DNA from: Hyphomonadaceae bacterium
GTDB lineage: Bacteria; Pseudomonadota; Alphaproteobacteria; Caulobacterales; Aquidulcibacteraceae
Direction of reading: 5' to 3'
Length of the DNA: 64,000 nt
Assembly (NCBI GenBank): GCA_016791425.1
Contig: JAEUMQ010000014.1
Coordinates: 1 to 64,000, forward strand
A program made the position numbers and the translations under genes. Under the pieces are notes generated by a model, which was given only the letters and a program-made list of their open reading frames with translations, was not told where the DNA came from and ran no database searches. This document shows, piece after piece, positions 1 to 9,792 of the stretch. Every line of letters starts with the position of its first letter. Position 1 is the stretch's first letter.

Positions 1-720
1 AACGTAGTTTCTCATCTGCGCGGCTTGGATCCCGAACTCGCATTGCTGGGCGAACGCATCGGCGTTGCCGTTGTCGCGACACTTGTGGCGTTAATCGGCG
101 GGCGCATCGTTCCCAGCTTCACGCGAAACTGGATGGCCAAGCGGCGGATGAAGCCAGAGCCCGCGTCGCCAGGCCGTTTCGATGCAGTCACGTTGGCAGT
201 GGCTACGATGGGCCTCGTCATGTGGGCGGCTTCACCCACGCTTTACGCTGCAGGGCTCGCGCTCACACTCGCTGGCGCACTCCATTTTGCACGGCTCGCT
301 CGTTGGCAGGGCTGGCAAACCACAGACGAACCTTTGGTTCTTGTGCTTCATCTTGGATATTTCTGGCTAGCGCTCGGACTGTCGCTGCAGGGCCTCGCGA
401 TCCTCGCCCCGTCTGTAGTGCCGGCCGCGTCCGGCCTTCATGCGCTTACCGCTGGCGCCTTCGGCGTTATGACGCTTGCCGTGATGACGCGGGCGAGCCT
501 CGGTCACACCGGGCAACCACTCGCGGCGACGCCGCGCATCAGCGCCATATACGTGCTGGTCAATCTTGGCGCGCTCGTCCGCATCACAGCGCCATTCTTC
601 CCCGAGCGCTACGCCGCGCTCTTGGCGCTATCAGCCGTGCTCTGGAGCGGTGCGTTTGCCTGGTTCGTCATTGTCTATGCGCCACTGCTGCTGCGATCTC
701 GCCAAACGAGTGCAGCATGA
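1..720 (+). CDS. NnrS family protein, C-terminal part (5' end outside window)
   Basis: The reading frame is open from base 1, so the gene is cut by the window edge; a TTG at 25 is probably internal. What remains is about 239 residues of a very hydrophobic protein with at least six membrane segments. The stretch HALTAGAFGVMTLAVMTRAS followed by LGHTG is the signature of NnrS, a haem- and copper-containing inner-membrane protein of nitric-oxide and nitrosative-stress tolerance. Full NnrS proteins are near 390-400 residues, so about 150 residues are missing. The family call is firm; the exact physiological role here is inferred. Confidence 0.85.
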   Translation, partial: NVVSHLRGLDPELALLGERIGVAVVATLVALIGGRIVPSFTRNWMAKRRMKPEPASPGRFDAVTLAVATMGLVMWAASPTLYAAGLALTLAGALHFARLARWQGWQTTDEPLVLVLHLGYFWLALGLSLQGLAILAPSVVPAASGLHALTAGAFGVMTLAVMTRASLGHTGQPLAATPRISAIYVLVNLGALVRITAPFFPERYAALLALSAVLWSGAFAWFVIVYAPLLLRSRQTSAA

Positions 721-959
721 GGTCGACCCGAGTCCTGAGCGCGAAGCGCATACGCATTTAGCCTGCGTCATCCTACCGCGACCTTGCTTGACCATCATCA
801 AATGCAATCAGCGGATTGCGTGCTTTGCTTCTCATACAGCGCTGAGGCGCTGTGGGCCGGCCGCCAGCACCCGTTGGGCGCGGAACGCTTGGTCGGGCAG
901 GCCGCTCCGTCACTCACGGTGCGGCCTGCTTGCGTGTTCGAACTTTGCCGAGAGCGATC

Positions 960-1307
960 ATGACCAACGATTATCGCGCGCGTATTGCGGAGATCGATGA
1001 ATATGCCGTCGAGTTGCGCGCGCTAATTCCGGATTCACTCGTCGCGTTCGGCGCGCTGTCCAAGGCAGCTCAGTCAGCTGGCGCTCTCGACAAGAAAACT
1101 AAGGAACTGCTCGCCCTTGCGATTGGCGTCGCCATCCGGTGTGACGGATGCGTCGGCTATCATGCTCGAGGCGCACAACGTACGGGGGCTAGCCGTCAAG
1201 AAGTTGCCGAAGCGCTGGCGGTGGCTATCCAAATGGGGGGCGGTCCCAGTGTGAATTACGCCGCCGACGCACTGCGAGCCTTTGACCAGTTTCAACCCCG
1301 CCTCTAG
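960..1307 (+). CDS. Carboxymuconolactone decarboxylase / AhpD-like protein
   Basis: A 115-residue all-alpha protein. The central segment KTKELLALAIGVAIRCDGC-VGYHARGA carries the CxxC plus downstream His of the AhpD/CMD fold, typical of small peroxidase or alkylhydroperoxidase-type members rather than of true gamma-carboxymuconolactone decarboxylase. The frame extends upstream to 852, but the ATG at 960 starts the conserved fold with a normal short N terminus (MTNDYRARI). It may act in peroxide defence, which fits the neighbouring NnrS gene; the substrate cannot be read from the sequence. The 239 bases between it and NnrS show no convincing gene. Confidence 0.8.
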   Translation: MTNDYRARIAEIDEYAVELRALIPDSLVAFGALSKAAQSAGALDKKTKELLALAIGVAIRCDGCVGYHARGAQRTGASRQEVAEALAVAIQMGGGPSVNYAADALRAFDQFQPRL

Positions 1308-1402
1308 ATTGCGTGAACTAGCGCACGGCCCAAGATGGTCATCGAGGCCACATTGCAAGATTCTCGCGGCCACATGCCAGACGTACCGCGGAGGCCGACG
1401 CG

Positions 1403-1834
1403 TCATTGCTCGCATCGGCGATTGTTGCGCCGATCGCCTTTCCCTAGAAGTGTGTGAACGGACTGGCCCAGCTCATTGGCGATAGCGGTTAGCTCTAAGA
1501 TCGTCAGATCATGCGCCCCCGCCTCGACTTGAGCCACGCGGAACCTCGAAAGCCGCACGCAATCGCCAAATGTCGCCATACTCAGCCGAAGCTTCGCTCT
1601 GTGGCGAGCAACACACACGCCGATGAGCGCATGAATCCGTGAGAGCGGCCGGCGATTGTCGCGCTTCCCTGGGTCGCGCGTGCCAATCTTCGCACGAGAT
1701 CGGCCCGCGGCCGCCGCTTGCTTCGCCAGCTTCTTCACCCAAGCCGCACTGCACCCGCCGTACTTTGCCACCGCTGCAGTCGACCAACCTTCATTGAAGT
1801 AGAGATCTACCAAGCGCCGATGAAGCTCGCGCAT
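1403..1834 (-). CDS. Two-part helix-turn-helix protein (XRE type)
   Basis: A 143-residue protein. Residues about 1-40 (LVDLYFNEGWSTAAVAKYGG) resemble a transposase-like helix-turn-helix; residues about 65-130 form an XRE/Cro-type domain ending in LTILELTAIANELGQSVHTLL. It begins 10 bases after the stop of the upstream excisionase-like gene, so the two probably form one transcript. It looks like a DNA-binding regulator of a mobile or accessory region. No target can be inferred. Confidence 0.7.
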   Translation of the reverse strand: MRELHRRLVDLYFNEGWSTAAVAKYGGCSAAWVKKLAKQAAAAGRSRAKIGTRDPGKRDNRRPLSRIHALIGVCVARHRAKLRLSMATFGDCVRLSRFRVAQVEAGAHDLTILELTAIANELGQSVHTLLGKGDRRNNRRCEQ

Positions 1835-1844
1835 AAGGCCTCCG

Positions 1845-2189
1845 TCAAAGCCAAGCTTGCAACGCTTCGGTCTTGATGAGCGTTCGGTTGCCTACCTTAA
1901 CTGCGGACAATTTCCCGTCCTTGATCGCGCGCCAGATTGTCGTTCGGCCAATGCCGAGAGCGATCGCAGCATCCTTGATTCCATAGGCCAGTTTCTCTGA
2001 CGGCAAAGCGATGACGGGCGGCGACGGCGCTGGCGGAGGCGCCGGTTCGGCAGGCTCTTCCTTCTTGAACGGATAAAGTTGAATCTCTTCCCAGAGGTCG
2101 ATTGCGGCGCGGAGATGCTGCGCCATCGCGCTGACGCGCGCATCGCGATGCTTCATCTGCGCCCTTTGAAAATCGCCCATGCCTCTCAT
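1845..2189 (-). CDS. Excisionase-family helix-turn-helix protein
   Basis: A 114-residue protein with a Pro/Ala-rich linker around residues 45-62. The C-terminal 50 residues (YGIKDAAIALGIGRTTIWRA, then a basic wing VKVGNRTLIKTEALQAWL) form the MerR/excisionase-like winged helix-turn-helix found in excisionase and AlpA-like proteins. It is the first gene of a two-gene minus-strand unit with the XRE-type gene, and it points away from the TonB receptor gene. Such proteins often serve mobile elements, but no integrase is in view. Confidence 0.7.
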   Translation of the reverse strand: MRGMGDFQRAQMKHRDARVSAMAQHLRAAIDLWEEIQLYPFKKEEPAEPAPPPAPSPPVIALPSEKLAYGIKDAAIALGIGRTTIWRAIKDGKLSAVKVGNRTLIKTEALQAWL

Positions 2190-2335
2190 CGCGTTCCTCC
2201 TGCGCGATCATCGGAGTGCGCGCATCTCCGGGCTAGCCCTCCATCGGCAAACATTGTTCGCGCAGACGTGGCGCAGTTTTCGAGCTGAAGTGTCTTCCTC
2301 CCGACAACGCTCGTTCAAGAGCGGAGGGGGAAACC

Positions 2336-5317
2336 ATGAAGGGCAAGACCACCAAGCGGGATGACCGCCGGCGAAAGCTGGCCACCGCTCTTATTCTCGG
2401 CGCCATGGGCGCCGCCGCTGCCGAACCGGTGTTCGCGCAAGACATCCAGCAGATCAGCGATGAGCGGATTGAATTCGATATCGCCGCTCAGCCTCTCAGC
2501 AGCGCCTTAAGCGAGTTCGCGCGGCAAGCGCGCGTCAATGCACTCTATTTCTCAGACGATCTGCGGCGACTCCCCTCTCCGCAATTGCGTGGTTCCTACA
2601 CACGCCAACAAGCGCTCGATCTTTTGCTTGCGCGCTCCGGCTACAACGGCCGCATCAGCGGCGGCAATCTTGTGCTGGCTCTGGAGCAATCCTCTCGCCC
2701 CCAGCAGGCGAGCGCCGCGAGCGGCGCTGAAACCACGCAGGCATCCAATTTAGCAGACGGCGGCACTGAAGACGAAGAAGAGATCGTCGTCACTGGCACG
2801 CGCATTCGTGGCGCTGTACCCGCAGGAGCGAACCTGCTCACCCTTGATCGCGGCAACATCGAAGAGAGCGGTCGCACGACTGTGCAGGATTTGCTGCAGA
2901 CTCTTCCCCAGGTTTTCCCCGGAAGCCAAGGCGAACTCACCCAGCTCAACTCCACCGCGCCCGGAAACAATATTGCCCTCGGCTCGACCGTTGACTTACG
3001 CGGGCTTGGATCGGACGCGACGCTTACGCTGCTCAACGGCCGGCGACTCGCGCCTGCAGGCTTAGGCAATTTCGTCGACATTTCCGCCATCCCGCTCGCG
3101 GCGATCGAGCGCGTCGAAGTCCTCGCCGATGGGGCGTCAGCGACCTACGGCAGCGACGCAGTTGGCGGCGTCGTCAACATTTTGCTCCGACGCAATCTGG
3201 AGCGTCCTGAAACCGCCGTGCGTTACGGCGCGGCCGACGGCATGGATGAAATTGGCTTCTCCCACGTCATGGGCGCCGATTGGGCGCAAGGCTCATTGAT
3301 CGCTGGGTACGAATATCGCCATCGCGACGCGCTGGCGGCCGCAGACCGCGACTTTGCCGCGAATTCGGATCTCACGGCCTTCGGCGGCTCGAACTTCTCC
3401 CGTTTCACCTCCGCGCCCGGAAACATCATCCTGGTCGGCGCAACCCCTGTGACGCTGGCGATACCCGAAGGGCAGAACGGCCTCACCCTGACCGAAGCAG
3501 ATTTGCTCGACGGCGTCGTCAATCTGCAGAACGGCAATGAAGGCACATTCCTGCTGCCCGAACAGGAAAGCCATTCGGTCTTCTTGTCCCTGAGCCAAGA
3601 CGTGACGCCAAACATCCGCGTCTTCTTGGATGTGTTGGCTTCGCAGCGGGAAGCGCATGCGGAGAAGGCGCAATTGGGCGGCGTCGTGGCGGTGCCAGAG
3701 ACAAATTACTATCGCCAGCAGAACGGTCTCTTTGCGGGCGATGGCACGCTCTTCATGGCCTATTCCTTCGGCGACGACTTCGGTCCGCTGATGACCGATA
3801 CACGCTCGGAGACTATCGCGACCGCAGGCGGAGCGCAGTTCGAGTTTGGCCGAGACTGGCAACTTGAAGCGAGTATCGGCTATGGCGGACATGCCGACAA
3901 TGTGGACAACACGAACATTGCGGACTCTGGAGCGCTGGCGGCGGCACTGGCCAGCTCTGATCCAGCAACCGCGTTCAATCCGTTCGGCGATGGCGGCGAC
4001 ACGCCGAGCGCCGCGCTTGCTGCTCTGACTATGCGCCAGCATATCGTGACCGATTCCGAGCTAGTCAGTTACGCGCTACGCGCCGACGGCGGTGTGTTCG
4101 ACTTGCCCGGTGGTCGCGCCCGCGTCGCCATCGGCGTCGAGCGGCGCCATGAAACCTTCAGCATCGACCGCCAAGAGATTTTCGGCTCAGGTCTTGTCAC
4201 CAACCCCTTCACGCAGGCGCCGGGGGAGCGCACCACAGATGCGCTTTACGCCGAGGCCTTCCTCCCGGTTTTCGACGCGGTGTCGCTTTCCTTATCGGTG
4301 CGGCGTGAAGATTCTTCGGACTTCGGCGAAGCGACAACACCGAAAATCGGGGTGCAATGGCGTCCCCTTTCCGATCTGACCTTGCGCGCGACCTGGGGCG
4401 AATCTTTCAAGGCGCCGCAATTTGCGCAGATGCTGGGCGGCACAGGCGCGTCGATCGGCTCGCTTCCTGGCTTCTTGGACCCCGACGCCACCAACGGCTC
4501 GACCGGCCTACTACAGATCCTCGGCGCCAACCGCGGGCTCGAACCCGAACAGGCTGAAACGTGGACCGCCGGCTTTGAGTTTGCGCCGTCATGGCTGGAC
4601 GGCTTCAGAGTGTCGGCAACCTATTTCGATATCGAGTTCACTAACCGGATTGCGAACCCTGGTTTCATTCTCGACGCGTTCCAGAACCCAGATCAATACC
4701 AGGGCTATTTCATCCGTAATCCTACGCCTCAGCAGATCGCAGACTATCTGGCGCTCGCCGACGACGTATCCGGAATCATTCCGCCCGACGGCATCGAAGT
4801 CATCTGGGACGAACGGCTGACCAACTTGGCTTCACTGCGCGTGCGCGGTGTTGATCTCTCCGCCTCTTATGCATTCGAAACAGATTGGGGCGAGCTTTCG
4901 CTGTTCGCGACGGCGAGCGGGCTTCTTCAGTTTTCACGACAGAACAATCCCTCGCTCGCCGATACCGACGTGCTCGACACCATACTCAATCCCGTTGACT
5001 GGCGCGCGCGGGCGGGCGTGGCGCTCGATACCGGTGCATGGCGCGGCGCGCTCTCGCTGCAATACACGGACGCTTACCGCGACAATCTGACCTCGCCCGA
5101 ACGCGAGATCAGTTCGTGGACAACCTTCGACGCGCGACTGACGCGCCGGTTCGGACAGAGCGAGGACGGCTCCGGCGCCGAAATCACGCTCGACATTCGC
5201 AATCTCGCCGATGAAGACCCGCCCTTCGCCAACAATCCGATCGGCATGGGGTTCGATACGCTGAATGTGTCGCCGGTGGGACGCGTTGTCATGGTCGAAG
5301 TGAGGCAGCGTTGGTAA
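2336..5317 (+). CDS. TonB-dependent receptor with STN domain, lasso-cluster associated
   Basis: A 993-residue outer-membrane receptor. It has a signal peptide ending near VFAQD, an STN (secretin/TonB N-terminal) domain about residues 45-115 (FDIAAQPLSSALSEFARQAR), a TonB box-like EEEIVVTGTRIR, a plug domain, and a large beta barrel ending in aromatic W. A GGAGGGGG Shine-Dalgarno lies just before the ATG at 2336. The stop overlaps the start of the lasso isopeptidase gene (TAATG), so the two are translationally coupled. In proteobacterial lasso clusters such receptors are thought to import the matured lasso peptide or its cargo for cleavage; that role here is inferred from the neighbours. The STN domain often implies signalling to a FecR/FecI pair, but none is present nearby. 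Confidence 0.9.
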   Translation: MKGKTTKRDDRRRKLATALILGAMGAAAAEPVFAQDIQQISDERIEFDIAAQPLSSALSEFARQARVNALYFSDDLRRLPSPQLRGSYTRQQALDLLLARSGYNGRISGGNLVLALEQSSRPQQASAASGAETTQASNLADGGTEDEEEIVVTGTRIRGAVPAGANLLTLDRGNIEESGRTTVQDLLQTLPQVFPGSQGELTQLNSTAPGNNIALGSTVDLRGLGSDATLTLLNGRRLAPAGLGNFVDISAIPLAAIERVEVLADGASATYGSDAVGGVVNILLRRNLERPETAVRYGAADGMDEIGFSHVMGADWAQGSLIAGYEYRHRDALAAADRDFAANSDLTAFGGSNFSRFTSAPGNIILVGATPVTLAIPEGQNGLTLTEADLLDGVVNLQNGNEGTFLLPEQESHSVFLSLSQDVTPNIRVFLDVLASQREAHAEKAQLGGVVAVPETNYYRQQNGLFAGDGTLFMAYSFGDDFGPLMTDTRSETIATAGGAQFEFGRDWQLEASIGYGGHADNVDNTNIADSGALAAALASSDPATAFNPFGDGGDTPSAALAALTMRQHIVTDSELVSYALRADGGVFDLPGGRARVAIGVERRHETFSIDRQEIFGSGLVTNPFTQAPGERTTDALYAEAFLPVFDAVSLSLSVRREDSSDFGEATTPKIGVQWRPLSDLTLRATWGESFKAPQFAQMLGGTGASIGSLPGFLDPDATNGSTGLLQILGANRGLEPEQAETWTAGFEFAPSWLDGFRVSATYFDIEFTNRIANPGFILDAFQNPDQYQGYFIRNPTPQQIADYLALADDVSGIIPPDGIEVIWDERLTNLASLRVRGVDLSASYAFETDWGELSLFATASGLLQFSRQNNPSLADTDVLDTILNPVDWRARAGVALDTGAWRGALSLQYTDAYRDNLTSPEREISSWTTFDARLTRRFGQSEDGSGAEITLDIRNLADEDPPFANNPIGMGFDTLNVSPVGRVVMVEVRQRW

Positions 5318-7341
5318 TGCGCCTCACGCGCGCCGCTGCTTTGGCGGGGATCACTCTCCTCATGTCGAACCAAGCAGCGGCGCGCCCCCCAAGCGCAGAG
5401 GATATGCTGACGCTGGTCGAACTCGGGGACTATCGCGGCGGCCTTTCACCATCCCCAGACGGCCAAAACATCGCGGTGTTTGCGCGCGAGACACGCGTCC
5501 GCGAAAATGACTATCGCTACCGGCTCCTTGTCATGCCGAGTTCCGGCGGGACGCCGCGTACGATTGCGGACGCCGGCGATATCATCCTGCGCAACACGCC
5601 ATACGGACCCACCGGCGCCGCGATGGATCGCGCGCCGGCATGGTCACCTGATGGCCGATATCTCGCCTACATGACGGCGCGCGAAGGACGCGTTGCACTC
5701 TGGCGCGTAGCGCTTAATGGGTCGCCAGCTGAATTGCTTGTCGACGGACCGGGAGACGTGCTGCGCTTTCAATGGCTCGACGACAATAATTTTGTGGTGG
5801 AGATAGACGCGCCACGACCGTCCCTCAGCGCAGCCGCCCTGCACGCCGAGCGCGTCGGGTTTCATCCGGATGAATTCTTTACGCCGTATGCGAGCCTTCG
5901 TCCGGTTGCAGCCACCCATATTGGCCGCACGCAGTTCGTGATCGACGTCCCAACGCTCACGCGACGCCCGGCAAACTCAGCCGAGAACGAGCTCTTGAAT
6001 GGGCGGCCTCGCGCTCCCGCACCAAACACCGCCATCGCGGAGGATAGAGCCGAAGGCAGCGTGACATGGATCGCGCCGCGTACTCCCGGCGACCGCGCCT
6101 CTACGCCTGCGCTTGGCCTCTACCGCGCTCAGCTAGACGGCGGCAGCGTCATCATGTGCGCGGATCATGCCTGCAGCGGACGAATGCTCGGCGCGTGGGT
6201 CTTTGGCGAGCGGATTGTATTCCGGCGCATGGAGGGACACGGCGCAGGTCTGACAGCCCTTTATGCATGGGACTGGCGGGCGAACACGGTCCACCGCATC
6301 CGACGAGAAGACGAAGAATTGTTTGGCTGCGTCCGCGCGGCAGATCGGCTGATCTGCCTGCAGGAAAGTCCGCTCCAGCCGCGCCGCATTATCTCCATCG
6401 ACGTCGATACGGGCGATCTCGTTGAACTCTACGATCCAAATCCCGATTGGCGTGCGTTCGACCAGCCGCGCATTGACACCATCGAAGTCAACGACGCTTA
6501 CGGCAACGCGTCCTTCGCTCATCTCGTCTTCCCTGCGGGCTATCGGCCGGGGCGTCGTTATCCAGTCGTTGTTGTGCAATACCGCTCGCGCGGCTTTCTG
6601 CGCGGCGGGGTCGGCGGCGAGTATCCCATTCTGCCGCTGGCCGGCCGCGGCTATTTCGTGCTGAGCGTCGATCGTCCGGAATGGCGCGGCGCCGAGGCAG
6701 CCCTTTCCCAAGCTGAACTCGATCAGCGGACCGCGTTAGACAATTCCGAAAATCTGATGAAGCAGTCAGCGCTGGAGGCGATGCTGGCTGAACTCGACAG
6801 GCGCGGCCTGAGCGATCCGCGCCGCATCGGCATTACTGGGTTCAGCGACGGCGCGGAGACCCTCTATTGGGCGATAACCAATTCCGACCTGTTCGCAGTG
6901 GCCGTCGCCAGCACCCAGCCCACGGATATGACCGCCTGGACGCTTGGCTCCCGCGCATTCCGTCAGAGCCTCTTGAGCGAAGGCATGCGCGGACCCAGTG
7001 CCGAAGATGACAATCCGTGGGCGGCCTGGTGGGCGCGCAATACGACCGTGCTGCATGCTGAGCGGATTCGCGCGCCCCTCCTCATGAACCTCGCGGAAAG
7101 CGAAGTCATTATGGCTTTTCCATTGGCGACACGGCTTGAAGAACTCAATCGTCCGTTCGACCTCTATGTCTATCCAGGCGCCTATCACGTCAAATGGCGT
7201 CCGGCTCAGCTCTTGGCCGCGCAGAGGCGGGCGATGGATTGGCTGGATTTCTGGTTACGCGGCGTCGAACGCGAGGATCCGGACGAGCCAGGCCGGCTAG
7301 AGCGGTGGCGCGCTTTGCGGGACCGCACTGGAAGCCGCTAG
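5317..7341 (+). CDS. AtxE2-like lasso peptide isopeptidase (prolyl-oligopeptidase fold)
   Basis: A 674-residue secreted protein: signal peptide (ends near NQAAARP), beta-propeller region to about residue 400, then an alpha/beta hydrolase domain. The nucleophile is Ser510 in GFSDGAE; His624 in GAYHVKW closes the triad; the acidic member is Glu594 or Glu596 in NLAESEV, as expected for lasso isopeptidases, which use a Glu-containing arrangement in this fold. The enzyme is predicted to open the isopeptide bond of the threaded lasso in the periplasm. The start ATG overlaps the receptor stop by one base. The 3' end overlaps the convergent cyclase gene by 45 bases. Without the neighbouring precursor, B and C genes it would be annotated simply as an S9 peptidase. 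Confidence 0.9.
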   Translation: MRLTRAAALAGITLLMSNQAAARPPSAEDMLTLVELGDYRGGLSPSPDGQNIAVFARETRVRENDYRYRLLVMPSSGGTPRTIADAGDIILRNTPYGPTGAAMDRAPAWSPDGRYLAYMTAREGRVALWRVALNGSPAELLVDGPGDVLRFQWLDDNNFVVEIDAPRPSLSAAALHAERVGFHPDEFFTPYASLRPVAATHIGRTQFVIDVPTLTRRPANSAENELLNGRPRAPAPNTAIAEDRAEGSVTWIAPRTPGDRASTPALGLYRAQLDGGSVIMCADHACSGRMLGAWVFGERIVFRRMEGHGAGLTALYAWDWRANTVHRIRREDEELFGCVRAADRLICLQESPLQPRRIISIDVDTGDLVELYDPNPDWRAFDQPRIDTIEVNDAYGNASFAHLVFPAGYRPGRRYPVVVVQYRSRGFLRGGVGGEYPILPLAGRGYFVLSVDRPEWRGAEAALSQAELDQRTALDNSENLMKQSALEAMLAELDRRGLSDPRRIGITGFSDGAETLYWAITNSDLFAVAVASTQPTDMTAWTLGSRAFRQSLLSEGMRGPSAEDDNPWAAWWARNTTVLHAERIRAPLLMNLAESEVIMAFPLATRLEELNRPFDLYVYPGAYHVKWRPAQLLAAQRRAMDWLDFWLRGVEREDPDEPGRLERWRALRDRTGSR

Positions 7342-9096
7342 AGCCGATATGGCGCGTTCACGCGCTGCCTCCAAGTTTCGGAGCCAACATTCGGCGGCGA
7401 TCAGGGCATAGAGACCGTCCGCCGCCATTCCGTCCTGCAACCAACCGCCCGCGAGCGCGCGTTCAAGCGCGTCGGCATCGACGACGCCGTCGTGAACGAG
7501 GCGCCCACCGCACAAAACGTCTCGAATCCACGACTCGTTGGCCGCAAGGACGGCCGCAAAGTAGCGAGTGGTTTCGCCCTTGGTGACGCGGCGCGCGACA
7601 TCGGGAGGAACAATATCAGCGAAGGCCGCGCGTGCGAGCGATCGTTCCTTGCCGCCCGCTGTCATCACATAGGGTGGAATGCGCAGACAAGTTTCGAAGA
7701 TCGGCTGCGATAGCAGCAACGGGTGCGTGCGGCCGCCGCCGGGGAGAGCGCCTTCATCAAAATAGCTGAGCGCTTGCAGCAACTGATGAATTCTAAGCAC
7801 GCGCGCCGGCGCTTCCCAACGCAGTTTGGCAAGCCACGCATGGTTGGCCAGCGCCTCAGCATCGTCCCCTGCCGGTTTGAGAGCGCCCATGACATTGGAA
7901 CGAGGCCGAACCGGCGGCTTGAGCCGCGCTGCGCCGACGACCATGGCGGCCAACACGTCCCAGACCGGCTGTCCGGTAAGCCGCGCGGTGTCGAGCGCGA
8001 TCTCCACGAGCGCACCGGGACGCACGCCATCGCAAAGCGCATCGGCCGCGATCGAAGGCGTGCGGCTTCGCTGGAAGATGTGGTCTCCGCCTTGACCGGA
8101 GGTGACAAGGCTTGCGCCAAGGTCGTCGTAGAATGGTATCAGGTCGCGATTGCCCAGAGTGAGCAGCGTAAGTGTCGGCTTGGCCGTAAGCGGCGCATTC
8201 AAGCACAGCGCATAATTTACCCGCGTCGGATCGAAGCGCAGCTCCTTGAGTTCTGCTTCATTTGCGGCTGCGACCGCGCGCGCGTGATCGCGTTCGTCAC
8301 CCTCGGGCGCGCCTTCCCAATATTCCGTGACGCAGATGACCTCCGCCTCGGTGTTGCGGCGTAGCAATCCCAGCATGACCGATGAATCGAAACCGCCTGA
8401 AAGTCGGAGCGCGATCCGCTGATGCGATCGGCCCCGCGCCTTTACGGTGGCGTCCGCCGCACTGCGCAACGCCTCTTTGCCTTCGCGCCAGTCAAGCGGC
8501 CTGTTGGCCCTCGCGAAATCCCGTGGCGTCCAAGCCGCCTCAATCCCCCATCCTTGCCGCGGATAGGTCGCGCACTCTCCGGGCGCCAGCTCTTCAACTC
8601 CCTCAAGCCCCGTTCGCCGGCCAACATGCGGAGGGTATCGCAAGAATGCGCGAATGAACCCGAGGTCGGCGCGGGTTTCGGGCGCTAGCCGAAGGAAGTC
8701 TTCGGCATCCGAGAAGAAGATCCGCACGCCATTGATCTCGGAAAAGAAGCAAGAACGCGCGCCGCTTGGATCGCGAAGCACGCGAACGATGTCAAAGCCG
8801 CGATCGATCAGGATGGCGACATAAGCGCCCCATCGCTCAGCGATCCATGTTGGCGTGGGATCGATGCACGACTCACATGGCGGCGACGGATCAGGCTCGC
8901 GCCCGAAACGTTCGCCGAGAACGAACCCCATACCATGAGGTAACATCTCGATGGGCCCAGCTCCGTGATGCAGCAGCACAAGGCCACGCCAGTCGATGAG
9001 AGACGTCGCGCCCTCAGAGAGGCGTTCAGAAAGCGCCCGCGCCGCGCGTGTCTGCTCGCGCTCTCCTGGCGTCCAGCGGAAACCAACGAACGCCAT
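7297..9096 (-). CDS. Lasso peptide cyclase (asparagine synthetase-like, C protein)
   Basis: A 599-residue asparagine-synthetase B-like protein. Residues 1-200 correspond to the glutamine-amidotransferase domain but begin MAFVGFRWT with no Cys2 nucleophile, so it cannot hydrolyse glutamine in the usual way. The PP-loop SGGFDSS lies at 233-239 in the C-terminal ATP-binding domain. In lasso systems this enzyme adenylates the ring-acceptor side chain (here probably Glu9 of the core) and forms the macrolactam with Gly1. It starts three bases after the B-protein stop, so B and C are co-expressed. The last 45 bases overlap the convergent isopeptidase gene. Confidence 0.92.
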   Translation of the reverse strand: MAFVGFRWTPGEREQTRAARALSERLSEGATSLIDWRGLVLLHHGAGPIEMLPHGMGFVLGERFGREPDPSPPCESCIDPTPTWIAERWGAYVAILIDRGFDIVRVLRDPSGARSCFFSEINGVRIFFSDAEDFLRLAPETRADLGFIRAFLRYPPHVGRRTGLEGVEELAPGECATYPRQGWGIEAAWTPRDFARANRPLDWREGKEALRSAADATVKARGRSHQRIALRLSGGFDSSVMLGLLRRNTEAEVICVTEYWEGAPEGDERDHARAVAAANEAELKELRFDPTRVNYALCLNAPLTAKPTLTLLTLGNRDLIPFYDDLGASLVTSGQGGDHIFQRSRTPSIAADALCDGVRPGALVEIALDTARLTGQPVWDVLAAMVVGAARLKPPVRPRSNVMGALKPAGDDAEALANHAWLAKLRWEAPARVLRIHQLLQALSYFDEGALPGGGRTHPLLLSQPIFETCLRIPPYVMTAGGKERSLARAAFADIVPPDVARRVTKGETTRYFAAVLAANESWIRDVLCGGRLVHDGVVDADALERALAGGWLQDGMAADGLYALIAAECWLRNLEAARERAISALAASSAVPQSAPPL

Positions 9097-9099
9097 GGG

Positions 9100-9744
9100 T
9101 CACACCCAGGCTATCGGCTTGAAAGACGCACAATGATCAGAACTGTCGCCGGCGAGCCTGCCTTCCCATTCGACCCAGCAGTGAGCGGCGAAGGGCGCCG
9201 TGCGCACGCCAAATACGAGGTCTGGTCTTAGCCCGCGCATCACCATGAAGCGAAAAAGCGCCAAGGCGTCAAAGAGACACACGCGCCGGCGCGGAAACCA
9301 GGGCCGGAATGCCTCGAACACACCAATCAAATGCTGCGCATCCGCCACTGGCATCACGGCGCGCGACTTCAGCTCCTCCAAGCGCGCCAGTGTCAGATCC
9401 AATCTGCGCCGTGCCAGCGTGCCTGCGGTCCACCAGCACGCGGACGCGCACAGGCCATACTCAAAAAGCGATGCACGAGAATGGTCAGTGGGGAGAAGCT
9501 TCTGCTCAGGCGCGGCTGTACGGGATTCGTGGGGCGCAGGACACGCCCGCGCTTGCTCAATCAAGCCCAGCTCAATGAGCCGCGCGCCGCTCCCCTGCGC
9601 ACATTCCGTCTCTGCCAATCCAGCGATGGCGGGAGCTGTCCGTAACGGCACGCTCCAATAGCGGTCGAGGCGCAAGTCGAGAAAGACGATATAGCCGCCG
9701 TCCGTGCATGCGCGAACGTGCGGGCTCAATTGGTAGGTTGTCAT
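9100..9744 (-). CDS. Lasso peptide B protein: fused leader-binding (RRE) and leader peptidase
   Basis: A 214-residue protein of the usual proteobacterial fused length. Residues about 1-85 form the PqqD-like RiPP recognition element that grips the precursor leader; residues about 90-214 form a transglutaminase-like cysteine protease with visible Cys156 (RRRVCLFDAL), His188 (FAAHCWVEW) and Asp200 (RLAGDS). It removes the leader so that Gly1 is freed for cyclisation. The gene starts 48 bases after the second precursor gene and ends three bases before the cyclase gene. Confidence 0.92.
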   Translation of the reverse strand: MTTYQLSPHVRACTDGGYIVFLDLRLDRYWSVPLRTAPAIAGLAETECAQGSGARLIELGLIEQARACPAPHESRTAAPEQKLLPTDHSRASLFEYGLCASACWWTAGTLARRRLDLTLARLEELKSRAVMPVADAQHLIGVFEAFRPWFPRRRVCLFDALALFRFMVMRGLRPDLVFGVRTAPFAAHCWVEWEGRLAGDSSDHCASFKPIAWV

Positions 9745-9792
9745 GGGCAGCGTCGCCGGGCGCGTGGTCCGCGCCCGGCGTTCCTCGCGAGT

